Below, in pieces: positions 1-7,265 of a stretch of 7,929 nt of DNA. Both the position numbers and the translations under genes were made by a program. Location: the NCBI GenBank assembly GCA_002405405.1, contig DHLT01000035.1, forward strand, positions 6,738 through 14,666. Reading direction: 5' to 3'. The stretch is from Ignavibacteria bacterium UBA4661 (GTDB lineage: Bacteria; Bacteroidota; Ignavibacteria; Kapaibacteriales; UBA4661). The notes under the pieces are model-generated. The model did not search any database and had not been told where the DNA came from. It worked only from the letters and a program-made list of their open reading frames with translations. Within the stretch, counting starts at the first letter, position 1. Each line of letters opens with the position of its first letter.

Positions 1-1
1 C

Positions 2-1228
2 CGTGCCGCCGATAAAGCCCAATTTGTTGCTGATTCATCTCTGGCATATGGCTTTCGGCAAATACATATCGAAGCACTGCAACTTCTTATCGAAAATCCT
101 CTGGTGCATAAGGATCTGCAACGCTTAGCACAGATTCAAAAACAATTCATCCTGATGAAAGACTCCGCATTTCAAGAGTCTTCCATTCAGAAATCATTAA
201 TCATTGAAAATGAATATAATTTTCGCCGTACTAACCAACAGATCCACCAACTCCAAATCGAAAAAGAAGCAACACAGCGCGTTGTATGGGGGATTGCTAT
301 TGCTTTGATAATAATGGTTGTCGCTATGATCTTGGTTGTTCGCTCGAACATCAAAGTACGTCGAACCGAACGTGAACTGCACAGCCAACGCGAGGCTGTG
401 ATTACACTCAACACAAAGTTACAGTCCATCAATGCCGATCTTTCCGGTGCCAACAATGAATTATCAAAAGCTAATCAATTCAAGATTCAACTCTTAGGTA
501 TGGCAGCGCATGATTTGCGTAATCCGCTCACCGGAATTCTTGGGCTTTCGATGATGATCAAAGATGGCGATACCAGCTATGATGACGCAAAAATTTTTGC
601 CGAGCAAATTCATCAGTCCGGTACACGTATGTTCAAGCTCATCAAAGATTTGCTTGAATCAACCTCCATGGAATTACAGAATATTTCACTGGTTCTCTCT
701 CCTCTCGATGCGGCACAACACACTGAAAACGTCTTGGAAGAACATCGTTCTATAGCGGCACAGAAACGCCAGAATTTACGATTCTCGTCCTTGGGACATT
801 GCATGGTCAGAGCCGATAAAGACCGACTTCAGCAAGCATTAGAAAATATGATTTCCAACGCCATCAAGTACTCACCATACGATTCGGTGATTGATGTACA
901 GGTTACGCGATGCGATGGACTCGCGCAAGAAGAAGATGAAGAAGATAAAATTTTACAGCATCGTATTCCGATGCCCCTCGTACGCATTGAAGTACGCGAC
1001 CAAGGTCAAGGTCTCACCATTGAAGACCTTCATAAAATGTTTGGTATGTTTCAAAGACTAAGCGCAAAGCCAACGGGTGGGGAAAGTTCTACAGGCATTG
1101 GTCTGTTTATTGTGCATCATATCACCAAACTGCATGGTGGTGTTGTGTGGGCAGAAAGTGCCGGTAAAAACAAAGGTACTACCTTTATTCTTGAACTTCC
1201 TGCCTACGAAGAAGATACATTTGCATAA
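2..1228 (+). CDS. Sensor histidine kinase, 5' end cut by window edge
   Basis: A membrane-bound two-component sensor kinase that would autophosphorylate on histidine and pass the phosphate to a response regulator; none is visible in the window. The frame is open back to base 2, so the first in-frame GTG (104) is probably not the start and the N-terminus is missing. Numbering residues from base 2: helical, charged region at 1-92 that resembles the end of a TPR-type sensory domain plus coiled coil; one transmembrane segment at about 94-114 (VVWGIAIALIIMVVAMILVV); coiled linker to about 160; HisKA H-box MAAHDLRNPLTG with the phospho-acceptor His at about 170 (bases 509-511); N-box LENMISNAIKYSP near 280-292; G1 box VRDQGQGL near 331-338; F-box MFGMFQRL; G2 box STGIGLFIVHHI near 363-374. 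All ATP-binding boxes are present, so the kinase looks active. An acidic insert (EEDEED, near 310-315) lies between the N and G1 boxes. It stops with TAA, 32 bases from the convergent stop of the barrel gene. Family certain; signal sensed unknown. Confidence 0.9.
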   Translation, partial: RAADKAQFVADSSLAYGFRQIHIEALQLLIENPLVHKDLQRLAQIQKQFILMKDSAFQESSIQKSLIIENEYNFRRTNQQIHQLQIEKEATQRVVWGIAIALIIMVVAMILVVRSNIKVRRTERELHSQREAVITLNTKLQSINADLSGANNELSKANQFKIQLLGMAAHDLRNPLTGILGLSMMIKDGDTSYDDAKIFAEQIHQSGTRMFKLIKDLLESTSMELQNISLVLSPLDAAQHTENVLEEHRSIAAQKRQNLRFSSLGHCMVRADKDRLQQALENMISNAIKYSPYDSVIDVQVTRCDGLAQEEDEEDKILQHRIPMPLVRIEVRDQGQGLTIEDLHKMFGMFQRLSAKPTGGESSTGIGLFIVHHITKLHGGVVWAESAGKNKGTTFILELPAYEEDTFA

Positions 1229-1260
1229 TCACATCATAAAAAAGAGCGACAGAACAACAC

Positions 1261-3135
1261 TTACCACAAGAGTTGCACGCCGACACTACCGAAAATGCCA
1301 CGCTCTTGGTAGCCATCAAAAAGAAAAATTGTTTGATTGAGCAAATTATCGCCCCGCACGAACAAATGCACATTCGGCTTGAGTTTCCATGTTGCGGACA
1401 AGCGCAGATCAGCAAAGGAAGGTAGTCGATTGTAATTGAGAAATATACCTGGACCTATCAATGTCGTTCCTACTCGTTCACCCATATACTGGAACGACAA
1501 TATCGTTGAAAATTCTTGCGACCACTCACGGCGGTACTCAGCATTGACAAGCAGTGTTGGTAAGTACGGCAACCCGGCAGAAAATCGTGATGTCGAAGTT
1601 TTTCCTGATTGAGACACCACAGATACATTCAGCGCATCATCAGACGAAAATTTCCATAGGAGTCCTGCTCGTACTTGCGTGATAGTAGCTTGGGGTACAT
1701 CTGATTTGAATTCACCTGAATTTCTAAATGCTGTTCCCGGAGGAGCTACGCCAACTCCTCCTAGAAAGTATGTTTGATAGTAATCATAGTCTGTATAACC
1801 ACCACCCAAAGTAAGTTGTAAATTCCGCGAAGGATGAAAAAGTAATTCCACATTGGTGCCAAGATTGACAGTTGGGGCAACCCAACTCCCACTATAAAGG
1901 ACATCTCCCCTAAACGTTGCGTACGGATTGCTTCGTAGAACGTCAATCATAGATTTCTGCTCGACACCACGCCATACTTTTGCACGAAGCGTTATGGTTG
2001 GAGAGAAGCGCATCTCACCGGAAAAATCAATCTTCAAAAAATTGTTTTGTGTTGCTTCCGATGTACCGCCTAAAAATCTTCTACGCCAATCCCTAACGGT
2101 TTGATAGCCAGCAAAACCATCAATACTGAAGGATTCTGATTGCTGTGATAGGGTTATCAAAGCTTCAATTAAAGGGCATGATTGTGTAACAATGGTAGGA
2201 TCATTGGATAATGTAAAGTTACCGGACTGCAATTGTACATTCACACGACCACCCAATCGCCATCCACCTCCCAACACAGTATTAGCACCAGCGAAGAGTG
2301 ATCCTGCAAGCAATGTTTCGCTTTGTGTGTAAATCATTGGCAAAGAGGGAAAACCTACTCCTGTCGATATTCTCGGAACATTCGTTGTATCCGTATTCAA
2401 AAAACTCGCCTCCAACCGCGCGCCCATCTCGAAGTTGATGTTCTCATGCGTACCACTAGTCGTAATGCCCGCAGAAAAATCATTCCATGTTCGCTTCGGA
2501 GCAGAGTCGCCTACGGCAAAAAATTTATAGCTACTCGTATTGAATTTCACCCAACTTTCTGTTACGCTACCCCCAAAGAAGAAATACTTCTTGGGTGCAG
2601 TGTAGCGCGAGGTAATGTGTGCATAGCCCTGCATGAAGTCAGCATTCGTGCGATGCCCTTGGCTGTATGTGCCACCACCGGCAATATTCAGTTGAAAATC
2701 TCCCGGTGTAAAGCGCATTCCTGCATCAATCGATGGCGTGAAAAACATACCCACACTGCCACGCAAAAAACCATTGTACTCTTGCACCGGCAACGATTGC
2801 CCGGGCAATGCAATGATATTCGCCAAGCGAGGCGGTGTTTTCTCGATGCCATTGTATCGATCCAATTGTTCCGGCGACAGCTTTGCTTGTGCACGCGGAG
2901 CGCGCTTTGATCCGCCCGGTATATTCAACTCTGCCTTACCCTCGATAACAAATTCAGGTAGTTCCAAGGGCTTGGTACGCTCCTGCTTGGCAGAGTCTTG
3001 TCTGGCAGGACTTACCTGTGCTATGAGAGCAGATATACCGCAGAAAAAAACACTTAAAAGGAATGCAATGCGTGTCATAGTTTTTTTCAGAGAGAGAAAA
3101 GAGATAATCATCGATATACTAATTCCATTCGGCAT
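1261..3135 (-). CDS. Outer-membrane beta-barrel protein (TonB-dependent-receptor-like barrel, no plug seen)
   Basis: A 624-residue exported protein likely to sit in the outer membrane. A signal peptide is visible at residues 20-39 (TRIAFLLSVFFCGISALIA, cleavage before Gln40). A short periplasmic stretch follows, with a motif at 57-78 (LELPEFVIEGKAELNIPGG). The rest is alternating polar/aromatic beta-strand sequence rich in Gly, Tyr and Phe. The end resembles the last strands of TonB-dependent receptors (LFVRGDNLLNQ..., then GSVGVQLLW with a terminal aromatic residue). I see no TonB box, plug domain or carboxypeptidase-like N-domain, so transport by the TonB route is not shown. The ATG at 3135 overlaps the upstream TPR stop as TAATG and has AGGA 8 bases before it, which favours this start. 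Met20 (3078) would give a shorter, more typical signal peptide but has no ribosome site. Ligand and function unknown; a partner role with the adjacent TPR protein is inferred from coupling. Confidence 0.8.
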   Translation of the reverse strand: MPNGISISMIISFLSLKKTMTRIAFLLSVFFCGISALIAQVSPARQDSAKQERTKPLELPEFVIEGKAELNIPGGSKRAPRAQAKLSPEQLDRYNGIEKTPPRLANIIALPGQSLPVQEYNGFLRGSVGMFFTPSIDAGMRFTPGDFQLNIAGGGTYSQGHRTNADFMQGYAHITSRYTAPKKYFFFGGSVTESWVKFNTSSYKFFAVGDSAPKRTWNDFSAGITTSGTHENINFEMGARLEASFLNTDTTNVPRISTGVGFPSLPMIYTQSETLLAGSLFAGANTVLGGGWRLGGRVNVQLQSGNFTLSNDPTIVTQSCPLIEALITLSQQSESFSIDGFAGYQTVRDWRRRFLGGTSEATQNNFLKIDFSGEMRFSPTITLRAKVWRGVEQKSMIDVLRSNPYATFRGDVLYSGSWVAPTVNLGTNVELLFHPSRNLQLTLGGGYTDYDYYQTYFLGGVGVAPPGTAFRNSGEFKSDVPQATITQVRAGLLWKFSSDDALNVSVVSQSGKTSTSRFSAGLPYLPTLLVNAEYRREWSQEFSTILSFQYMGERVGTTLIGPGIFLNYNRLPSFADLRLSATWKLKPNVHLFVRGDNLLNQTIFLFDGYQERGIFGSVGVQLLW

Positions 3136-4838
3136 TACTTTCGTCCTGCAATGCGCTTCAAACGGGCTTCGGCGGTTTGTCCGAATTCATCGCCGGAACG
3201 AAGCGTTTGCACCGTGCGATACATTTCGCGTGCCGAAGCAAAGTCTTTGATCTGCTCATAGCATTCACCGAGATTCAGGATTGCCAATGAATTCCAATCT
3301 TCAAACTGCCCATACTTTGTTTTGCTGATAAGCAGTGCTTCGATCGCTTGTTTATATTTCTTTTGCTTCACCCATGATTCACCGATGCGGTATTGCGACT
3401 CCGCGGCGAGATCATCGGTGCGCGTCAACAGTTTACCGAATTCGATTCGGGCAGTATCATACACTTCGATACTGCGATAGTACATCCCACGCCGAAACCG
3501 ACTACGATCACCAAATTCTGTTCCGGCAAATTTTGTTGCAACACTATCGTACAAACGCATCGCCATAAGCGTGTCTTTGCGAACTTCACGGAGATATGCG
3601 CGCTCGAACAAAGCACGTGCCGACGATTCACCACGCGGATAGCGTATCGGTACCAAAGCGAAAAGCGAATCAGCGATCTGCAATTTGCCACTCTCACTCA
3701 TCAAGGCGGCACTTTCCATGAGAGCAACTTCTGCAAGTGGCGACTGCGAAAAACGTGTTTGCACATCGGCAAACATTTTCATGCCACGTGCAGTATCACC
3801 CACAGCAACATAGCTCCGTGCAAGATTGAGCAATGCCTCTGCACTCTTGTCGCTATCAGTATTTTTCTTGAGGAAATCCTCAAACTCTGCAATGGCATTC
3901 GCGTAGTTGCGACCAACATAAAAGACATTCGCTTTTTTGAATTGTACATCGCGCGCCATATCAGAATTCGGGTTCAAGTTGATATACTTATCAGCAAGAG
4001 TTGTTGCTTCCGATTCACGCCCCAAGATCACCAAACAATCCTGCATGGCATTGACAGCACTCACAGCAATCGGTTGGGTTGGAAAATTGTCTGCCACCGT
4101 GCGATATGCTTTAATGGCATCCTCAAATTTTTCAGTGTTATAGTATGCATCGCCCAGCGTGTACCATATTTGGGGTAACACATTCGACTTGGGGAATCGC
4201 TCAGCAATGTCAATGAGTTTATTGATTGCCAATTCATAATTCTTCTGTTGGAATTGAATCCATGCCGCTGTGTAGAGCGCATCATCGGTCAATGATGACA
4301 TCGGCTTACTCAAAGCAAAGTTTTGGAATTCCTGTATCGCCATATTGTAGTCGCCTGCACGATACAATGCCTGTCCCAACTGATATGCGCAATATTCTTG
4401 CAATTCTTGTTGCTCTTTCGATACGCCGCGTAGTCGTGCCGCTTGTCGATAGGCATCTGCCGAACCACGGTATTGCTTGATGAGATACAACCCATCACCC
4501 TTGCGAGCAAGTGCATCGAGAGCATAATCGCTTTGAGGAAATTCTCGCAGAAGTCGTGTGAAAGTAACTGCCGACTCCGCGAATCGCCGTGTGCGAAATT
4601 CAATCCAACCCAAACCATACAATGCTTCTTCGGTGCGATTCACATCCGTAGCACGCAATGTTGTACCATCAGCAAATTCTTTGATGTACTGTCGAAATGT
4701 TTGCTCGGCATTTTTGATGACATCAGCACGATAGTATGCCTCGCCCAACCAAAAAAGTGCTTCGCTTTTTTCAACTAAAGGATCTTGCACTGATTGCAAT
4801 AATTGTACAATTGCTTCGCGATAGTTTTTGTTTTGCAC
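3135..4838 (-). CDS. Tetratricopeptide repeat protein, C-terminal part of a stop-split gene
   Basis: The frame from GTG 4838 encodes 567 residues made almost entirely of TPR-like helix pairs, related in style to YbgF/CpoB and BamD-type repeats. Clear repeat units include residues 28-55 (LFWLGEAYYRAD...), 72-100, 108-134, 150-176, 187-214, 224-251, 299-325, 332-361, 446-470, 480-505 and 517-544. No catalytic motif is present; such solenoids bind protein partners. It is in the same frame as the gene upstream, separated only by the TAG at 4877-4875 plus 12 sense codons (IASAKLKRAIAQ). Those codons form helix A of the first repeat, so a protein begun at GTG 4838 would lack half a repeat, would have no signal peptide, and has no Shine-Dalgarno. 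I read it as the C-terminal half of one protein of about 1,085 residues, made only if the TAG is absent or read through. If it really starts at 4838 it would be cytoplasmic. It ends in the TAATG overlap with the barrel gene. Confidence 0.75.
   Translation of the reverse strand: MQNKNYREAIVQLLQSVQDPLVEKSEALFWLGEAYYRADVIKNAEQTFRQYIKEFADGTTLRATDVNRTEEALYGLGWIEFRTRRFAESAVTFTRLLREFPQSDYALDALARKGDGLYLIKQYRGSADAYRQAARLRGVSKEQQELQEYCAYQLGQALYRAGDYNMAIQEFQNFALSKPMSSLTDDALYTAAWIQFQQKNYELAINKLIDIAERFPKSNVLPQIWYTLGDAYYNTEKFEDAIKAYRTVADNFPTQPIAVSAVNAMQDCLVILGRESEATTLADKYINLNPNSDMARDVQFKKANVFYVGRNYANAIAEFEDFLKKNTDSDKSAEALLNLARSYVAVGDTARGMKMFADVQTRFSQSPLAEVALMESAALMSESGKLQIADSLFALVPIRYPRGESSARALFERAYLREVRKDTLMAMRLYDSVATKFAGTEFGDRSRFRRGMYYRSIEVYDTARIEFGKLLTRTDDLAAESQYRIGESWVKQKKYKQAIEALLISKTKYGQFEDWNSLAILNLGECYEQIKDFASAREMYRTVQTLRSGDEFGQTAEARLKRIAGRK
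3144..3147 (-). promoter_or_regulatory. Ribosome binding site and TAATG coupling for the beta-barrel gene
   Basis: On the minus strand, AGGA lies 8 bases before the ATG at 3135-3133, inside the last codons of the TPR gene. The TPR stop TAA (3137-3135) shares one base with that ATG. Ribosomes ending the TPR frame can restart directly on the barrel gene, so the two products are probably made in linked amounts. This is one of the few recognisable Shine-Dalgarno sites in the window and it decides the start choice. Confidence 0.55.
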
Positions 4839-4874
4839 TTGCGCAATCGCACGCTTGAGTTTTGCAGAAGCAAT

Positions 4875-4877
4875 CTA
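4875..4877 (-). other. In-frame TAG that splits the long TPR gene
   Basis: The TAG reads ...FPDKMG-stop-IASAKLKRAIAQVQ..., with no frame change on either side. It falls in the loop between two TPR helices. A one-base change from CAG, AAG or GAG would restore a residue suited to a helix start. No downstream start with a ribosome site rescues the second half. Confidence 0.85.
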
Positions 4878-6395
4878 CCCCATCTTGTCGGGAAATTCTT
4901 TTTGCTCTGCTTTTTCTGCGCCTGTAATTGCACGGTCTAAGGTTTTCTCTGCGCTAGCATAATTTCCTGCATCACTTTGTACTGTCGCAAGCAAGAATAG
5001 CACACGTGCAGTCGTCGTCGGCTGACTTGCTTCACGGGTGCCGCGTTCAAGGATTTTTCGAGCATCATCAAGTTTGCCGTCTTCGTAGTGCATTTGCCCT
5101 AATTCGAGCAAGGCTTCTGCCACGAGCGGATAGGCAGAACGTACTGACAAACCTGACAATTCTTTGCGGGCTTCATCACGTCTGCCCAAGCGTTTGAGCG
5201 AGAGGGCATGATAGAGCTGTGCTTCGGCAAGTGTACGGTCTTGTTCACGAGTCTGCTCACCCTGATATGCATCTATCACTTGTTGAAAAGACTGCTCGGC
5301 AAGGACAAATGCCTCAGTAGCAAATTGTACAAACCCCAGTCCTGCACGCGCATTGGTTTGCAAAGCAGAATTCGGGTAGTTCGTTAGAAAACCTTGATAG
5401 CGGATACTGGCTTGTTGATATTTTCCTGCACTTGCCAGTGCTTCGGCAAGTACGAAATCATAGTACTCACGAATATCGCCGCAATAATCTTGTTCTTCAT
5501 AAAGTGGAGTATTGTCCTTGCCCGAGGCTGTTGCTTCAGCAGGTTTTGTTCCTGCTATGCTGTTGGTGGATGCTTCCGGCTCATTGCCGGCAATGGTTTG
5601 CACAACGACTTCAGCTTGCGCAAGATCGCTGAGTGCCTCATTAGGTTTACGTTGGAGAATCGCATTTTGAGCTTTGCGAAGTAACGCATTGACAATGGTA
5701 TTTCTCCGTGGATAACGACGGATAATCATTGCGTAAAAATCACTTGCCTTTTCGTAATCACCATTGACTTCTGCAATACGTGCTAACATCGTAAGAGCAT
5801 CATCTGCAAGCGGCAAATCGGGGAATTCCTCTGCACACTGCGCAAATGCCTGTGCCGCTGATACATTTGCCCGCTGATGCAGGAGAACAATACCATCTTG
5901 AAAAAGCGCTTCTCCGATAATCGTACGGTATATCGAATCTGCGCGAACGCTATCATTGGCACGTGCTGAACGAATCGTTTCGGTGTACCATTGATGGGCA
6001 GCTTCGTAGTTCTTCGCTGTGTGCGCCATCCGTGCTTTCACACGATAGAGCAATGGCGTAAACGGAGAATTTGTGCGCTCGGCAAGAGCAGAGTCTAACA
6101 CTTTGGTTGCTAATTCTAATTCTTGCGCGAGGATGAGACTTTGCACACGTACAAGAATCGGATGATCGCCATACGCTGTACGCCAAGGCAATTGTGCCGA
6201 TCGGGCAATGCGCTCAGCAGACTGTGTAAGAAACTGAAATTGAGCTTCCTCAGCATTCATGCCCATGCGATAGGGCGAACCCTCAGGAAAAGGAATTAAC
6301 TGTGCCGAGAGTGGAGCAGAAGACCATACTACACCCGCGACAACAAAGCTCAACCACCATGAGGAAGAAAATATATTACGCACCATCTGCACCAT
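4875..6395 (-). CDS. Exported tetratricopeptide repeat protein, N-terminal part of a stop-split gene
   Basis: Begun at ATG 6395, this part has 506 residues. It has a signal peptide at 1-31 (charged start MVQMVRN, hydrophobic core WWLSFVVAGVVW, cleavage after PLSA before Gln32) and no lipobox, so the product should be periplasmic or surface-exposed. TPR-like helix pairs follow; the clearest are at about 194-231, 313-341, 348-377, 390-416, 425-452 and 463-490. A flexible Ala/Pro/Thr/Glu-rich linker at about 268-297 interrupts the solenoid. The frame ends at the TAG 4877-4875, midway between two repeats, and TPR sequence continues beyond it in the same frame. As a separate protein it would be a truncated solenoid. 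Other possible starts are ATG 6422 (longer, hydrophobic extension) and ATG 6386 (shortest signal peptide). ATG 6395 was preferred for its compact signal peptide and the weak purine run GAGAAA before it, but the choice is uncertain. First gene of the minus-strand operon; likely a scaffold for an envelope complex. Confidence 0.75.
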   Translation of the reverse strand: MVQMVRNIFSSSWWLSFVVAGVVWSSAPLSAQLIPFPEGSPYRMGMNAEEAQFQFLTQSAERIARSAQLPWRTAYGDHPILVRVQSLILAQELELATKVLDSALAERTNSPFTPLLYRVKARMAHTAKNYEAAHQWYTETIRSARANDSVRADSIYRTIIGEALFQDGIVLLHQRANVSAAQAFAQCAEEFPDLPLADDALTMLARIAEVNGDYEKASDFYAMIIRRYPRRNTIVNALLRKAQNAILQRKPNEALSDLAQAEVVVQTIAGNEPEASTNSIAGTKPAEATASGKDNTPLYEEQDYCGDIREYYDFVLAEALASAGKYQQASIRYQGFLTNYPNSALQTNARAGLGFVQFATEAFVLAEQSFQQVIDAYQGEQTREQDRTLAEAQLYHALSLKRLGRRDEARKELSGLSVRSAYPLVAEALLELGQMHYEDGKLDDARKILERGTREASQPTTTARVLFLLATVQSDAGNYASAEKTLDRAITGAEKAEQKEFPDKMG

Positions 6396-6607
6396 GTTTC
6401 TCACAAGATTCAATAAAATCATGAATGTTTTGCAACTGGTTTTACAAATACTGTACCAAGTCGTACGCAATTAACAATTGAACAGTTTTTATGCCTCATG
6501 AGAAGCAATTTTTATTTCCGGCGAAGTGGTTTTTAATTTGGTGGAAATGCTGTAATGTTGCGTCCTCAATTGCTGGTCTTTGTCTCATGTGTGTATGGAA
6601 ATTCTCT
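6396..6607. promoter_or_regulatory. Divergent intergenic region between the TPR operon and purE
   Basis: About 210 AT-rich bases separate the divergent starts at 6395 (minus) and 6608 (plus), so promoters for both units must lie here or just inside the genes. I see no convincing -35/-10 pair, Bacteroidota-type -7 TAnnTTTG element, operator repeat or purine riboswitch. A weak minus-strand pair, TTGTTA (6472-6477) and CAGTAT (6448-6453) with 18 bases between, is within chance. The plus-strand frame is open from ATG 6491 into purE, but its first 39 residues do not look like PurE sequence. Confidence 0.4.
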
Positions 6608-7219
6608 ATGCCGAACCGTAAAATTCTTCCGAAAGAACCAGCCAAGCAGCCTTTGGCATTACCTCAATCGCGCGCTGTTGAAAAAGTTTCTGCGACCAAA
6701 CATCCTCCTCGTTCTGCCGATGCCCCGGTTGTGGGTATTATTATGGGAAGCGATTCTGATCTCTCCACTATGCGCAAAGCCGCTGAAATCTGCGAGGAAT
6801 TCGGCGTACCTTTTGAAATGCGCGTAGTGTCTGCTCATCGCACCCCGGACGATATGGCAGATTATGGACGCACGGCGCATCAGCGAGGCATTCAAGTCAT
6901 TAGTGCCGGAGCCGGTGGTGCGGCGCATTTGCCGGGTATGATTGCCGCACATTCGCCTTTGCCAGTTATTGGTGTTCCTATCGAAAGTAAATCCCTCGAT
7001 GGTATGGATTCCTTGCTTTCTATTGTGCAAATGCCTGCCGGTGTTCCCGTAGCAACCGTTGCTATTGGGGGTGGAAAAAATGCCGGACTGCTTGCCGTGC
7101 AAATTCTTGCCACTTCGAATAAAGCACTCTTAGCACGCATGATTGCGTATAAATCGATTATGGCGGAAGAGTCCCGTAAAAAAAATGATCGCCTGTTGGA
7201 GCGCGCCATAACACGATAA
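6608..7219 (+). CDS. purE: N5-carboxyaminoimidazole ribonucleotide mutase (PurE, class I)
   Basis: Cytoplasmic enzyme of de novo purine synthesis that converts N5-CAIR, made by PurK, to CAIR. The 203-residue product shows all class I signatures: phosphate-binding GIIMGSDSD (43-51), SAHRTP with the catalytic His77 (75-80), [11 protein letters not shown] (101-111), [36 protein letters not shown] (119-154, given in part) and [10 protein letters not shown] (158-167). Every active-site motif is intact. The core begins near residue 41, so there is an extra basic, Pro/Lys-rich N-terminus of about 40 residues compared with the usual 160-170 residue enzyme; no signal peptide is evident in it. ATG 6608 has only a weak GGA 9 bases ahead. 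ATG 6587 and ATG 6491 are longer in-frame options with no PurE similarity. No start codon that would give a standard-length core was found. purK is not in the window. The next gene follows 46 bases downstream on the same strand. Confidence 0.95.
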   Translation: MPNRKILPKEPAKQPLALPQSRAVEKVSATKHPPRSADAPVVGIIMGSDSDLSTMRKAAEICEEFGVPFEMRVVSAHRTPDDMADYGRTAHQRGIQVISAGAGGAAHLPGMIAAHSPLPVIGVPIESKSLDGMDSLLSIVQMPAGVPVATVAIGGGKNAGLLAVQILATSNKALLARMIAYKSIMAEESRKKNDRLLERAITR

Positions 7220-7265
7220 AGTCCGCACGGTTGATTTTCTCTTTTGCCATGTTTTTTTTCGCATC

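Noticed and set aside
1242..1307. Inverted repeat AAGAGCG / CGCTCTT as a bidirectional terminator
   Set aside because: The 7-base arms are 52 bases apart, one lies inside the barrel gene, and no T run follows. This is not a plausible intrinsic terminator.
2323..4178. Long plus-strand open frames opposite the minus-strand operon (2323-2910, 2738-3250, 3393-4178)
   Set aside because: They are rich in Cys, His and Arg, show no recognisable domain, and lie opposite well-supported genes. They are shadow frames.
1261..6395. A SusC/SusD-type glycan uptake pair
   Set aside because: The barrel shows no plug or carboxypeptidase-like domain, and the TPR protein has no lipobox and is far longer than SusD. 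Only the barrel end is receptor-like.
6491..6607. Hydrophobic N-terminal extension of purE from ATG 6491
   Set aside because: Its 39 residues (rich in Trp, Cys and Phe) have no PurE similarity, would add a membrane-like segment to a cytoplasmic enzyme, and have no ribosome site. They are more likely intergenic sequence open by chance.
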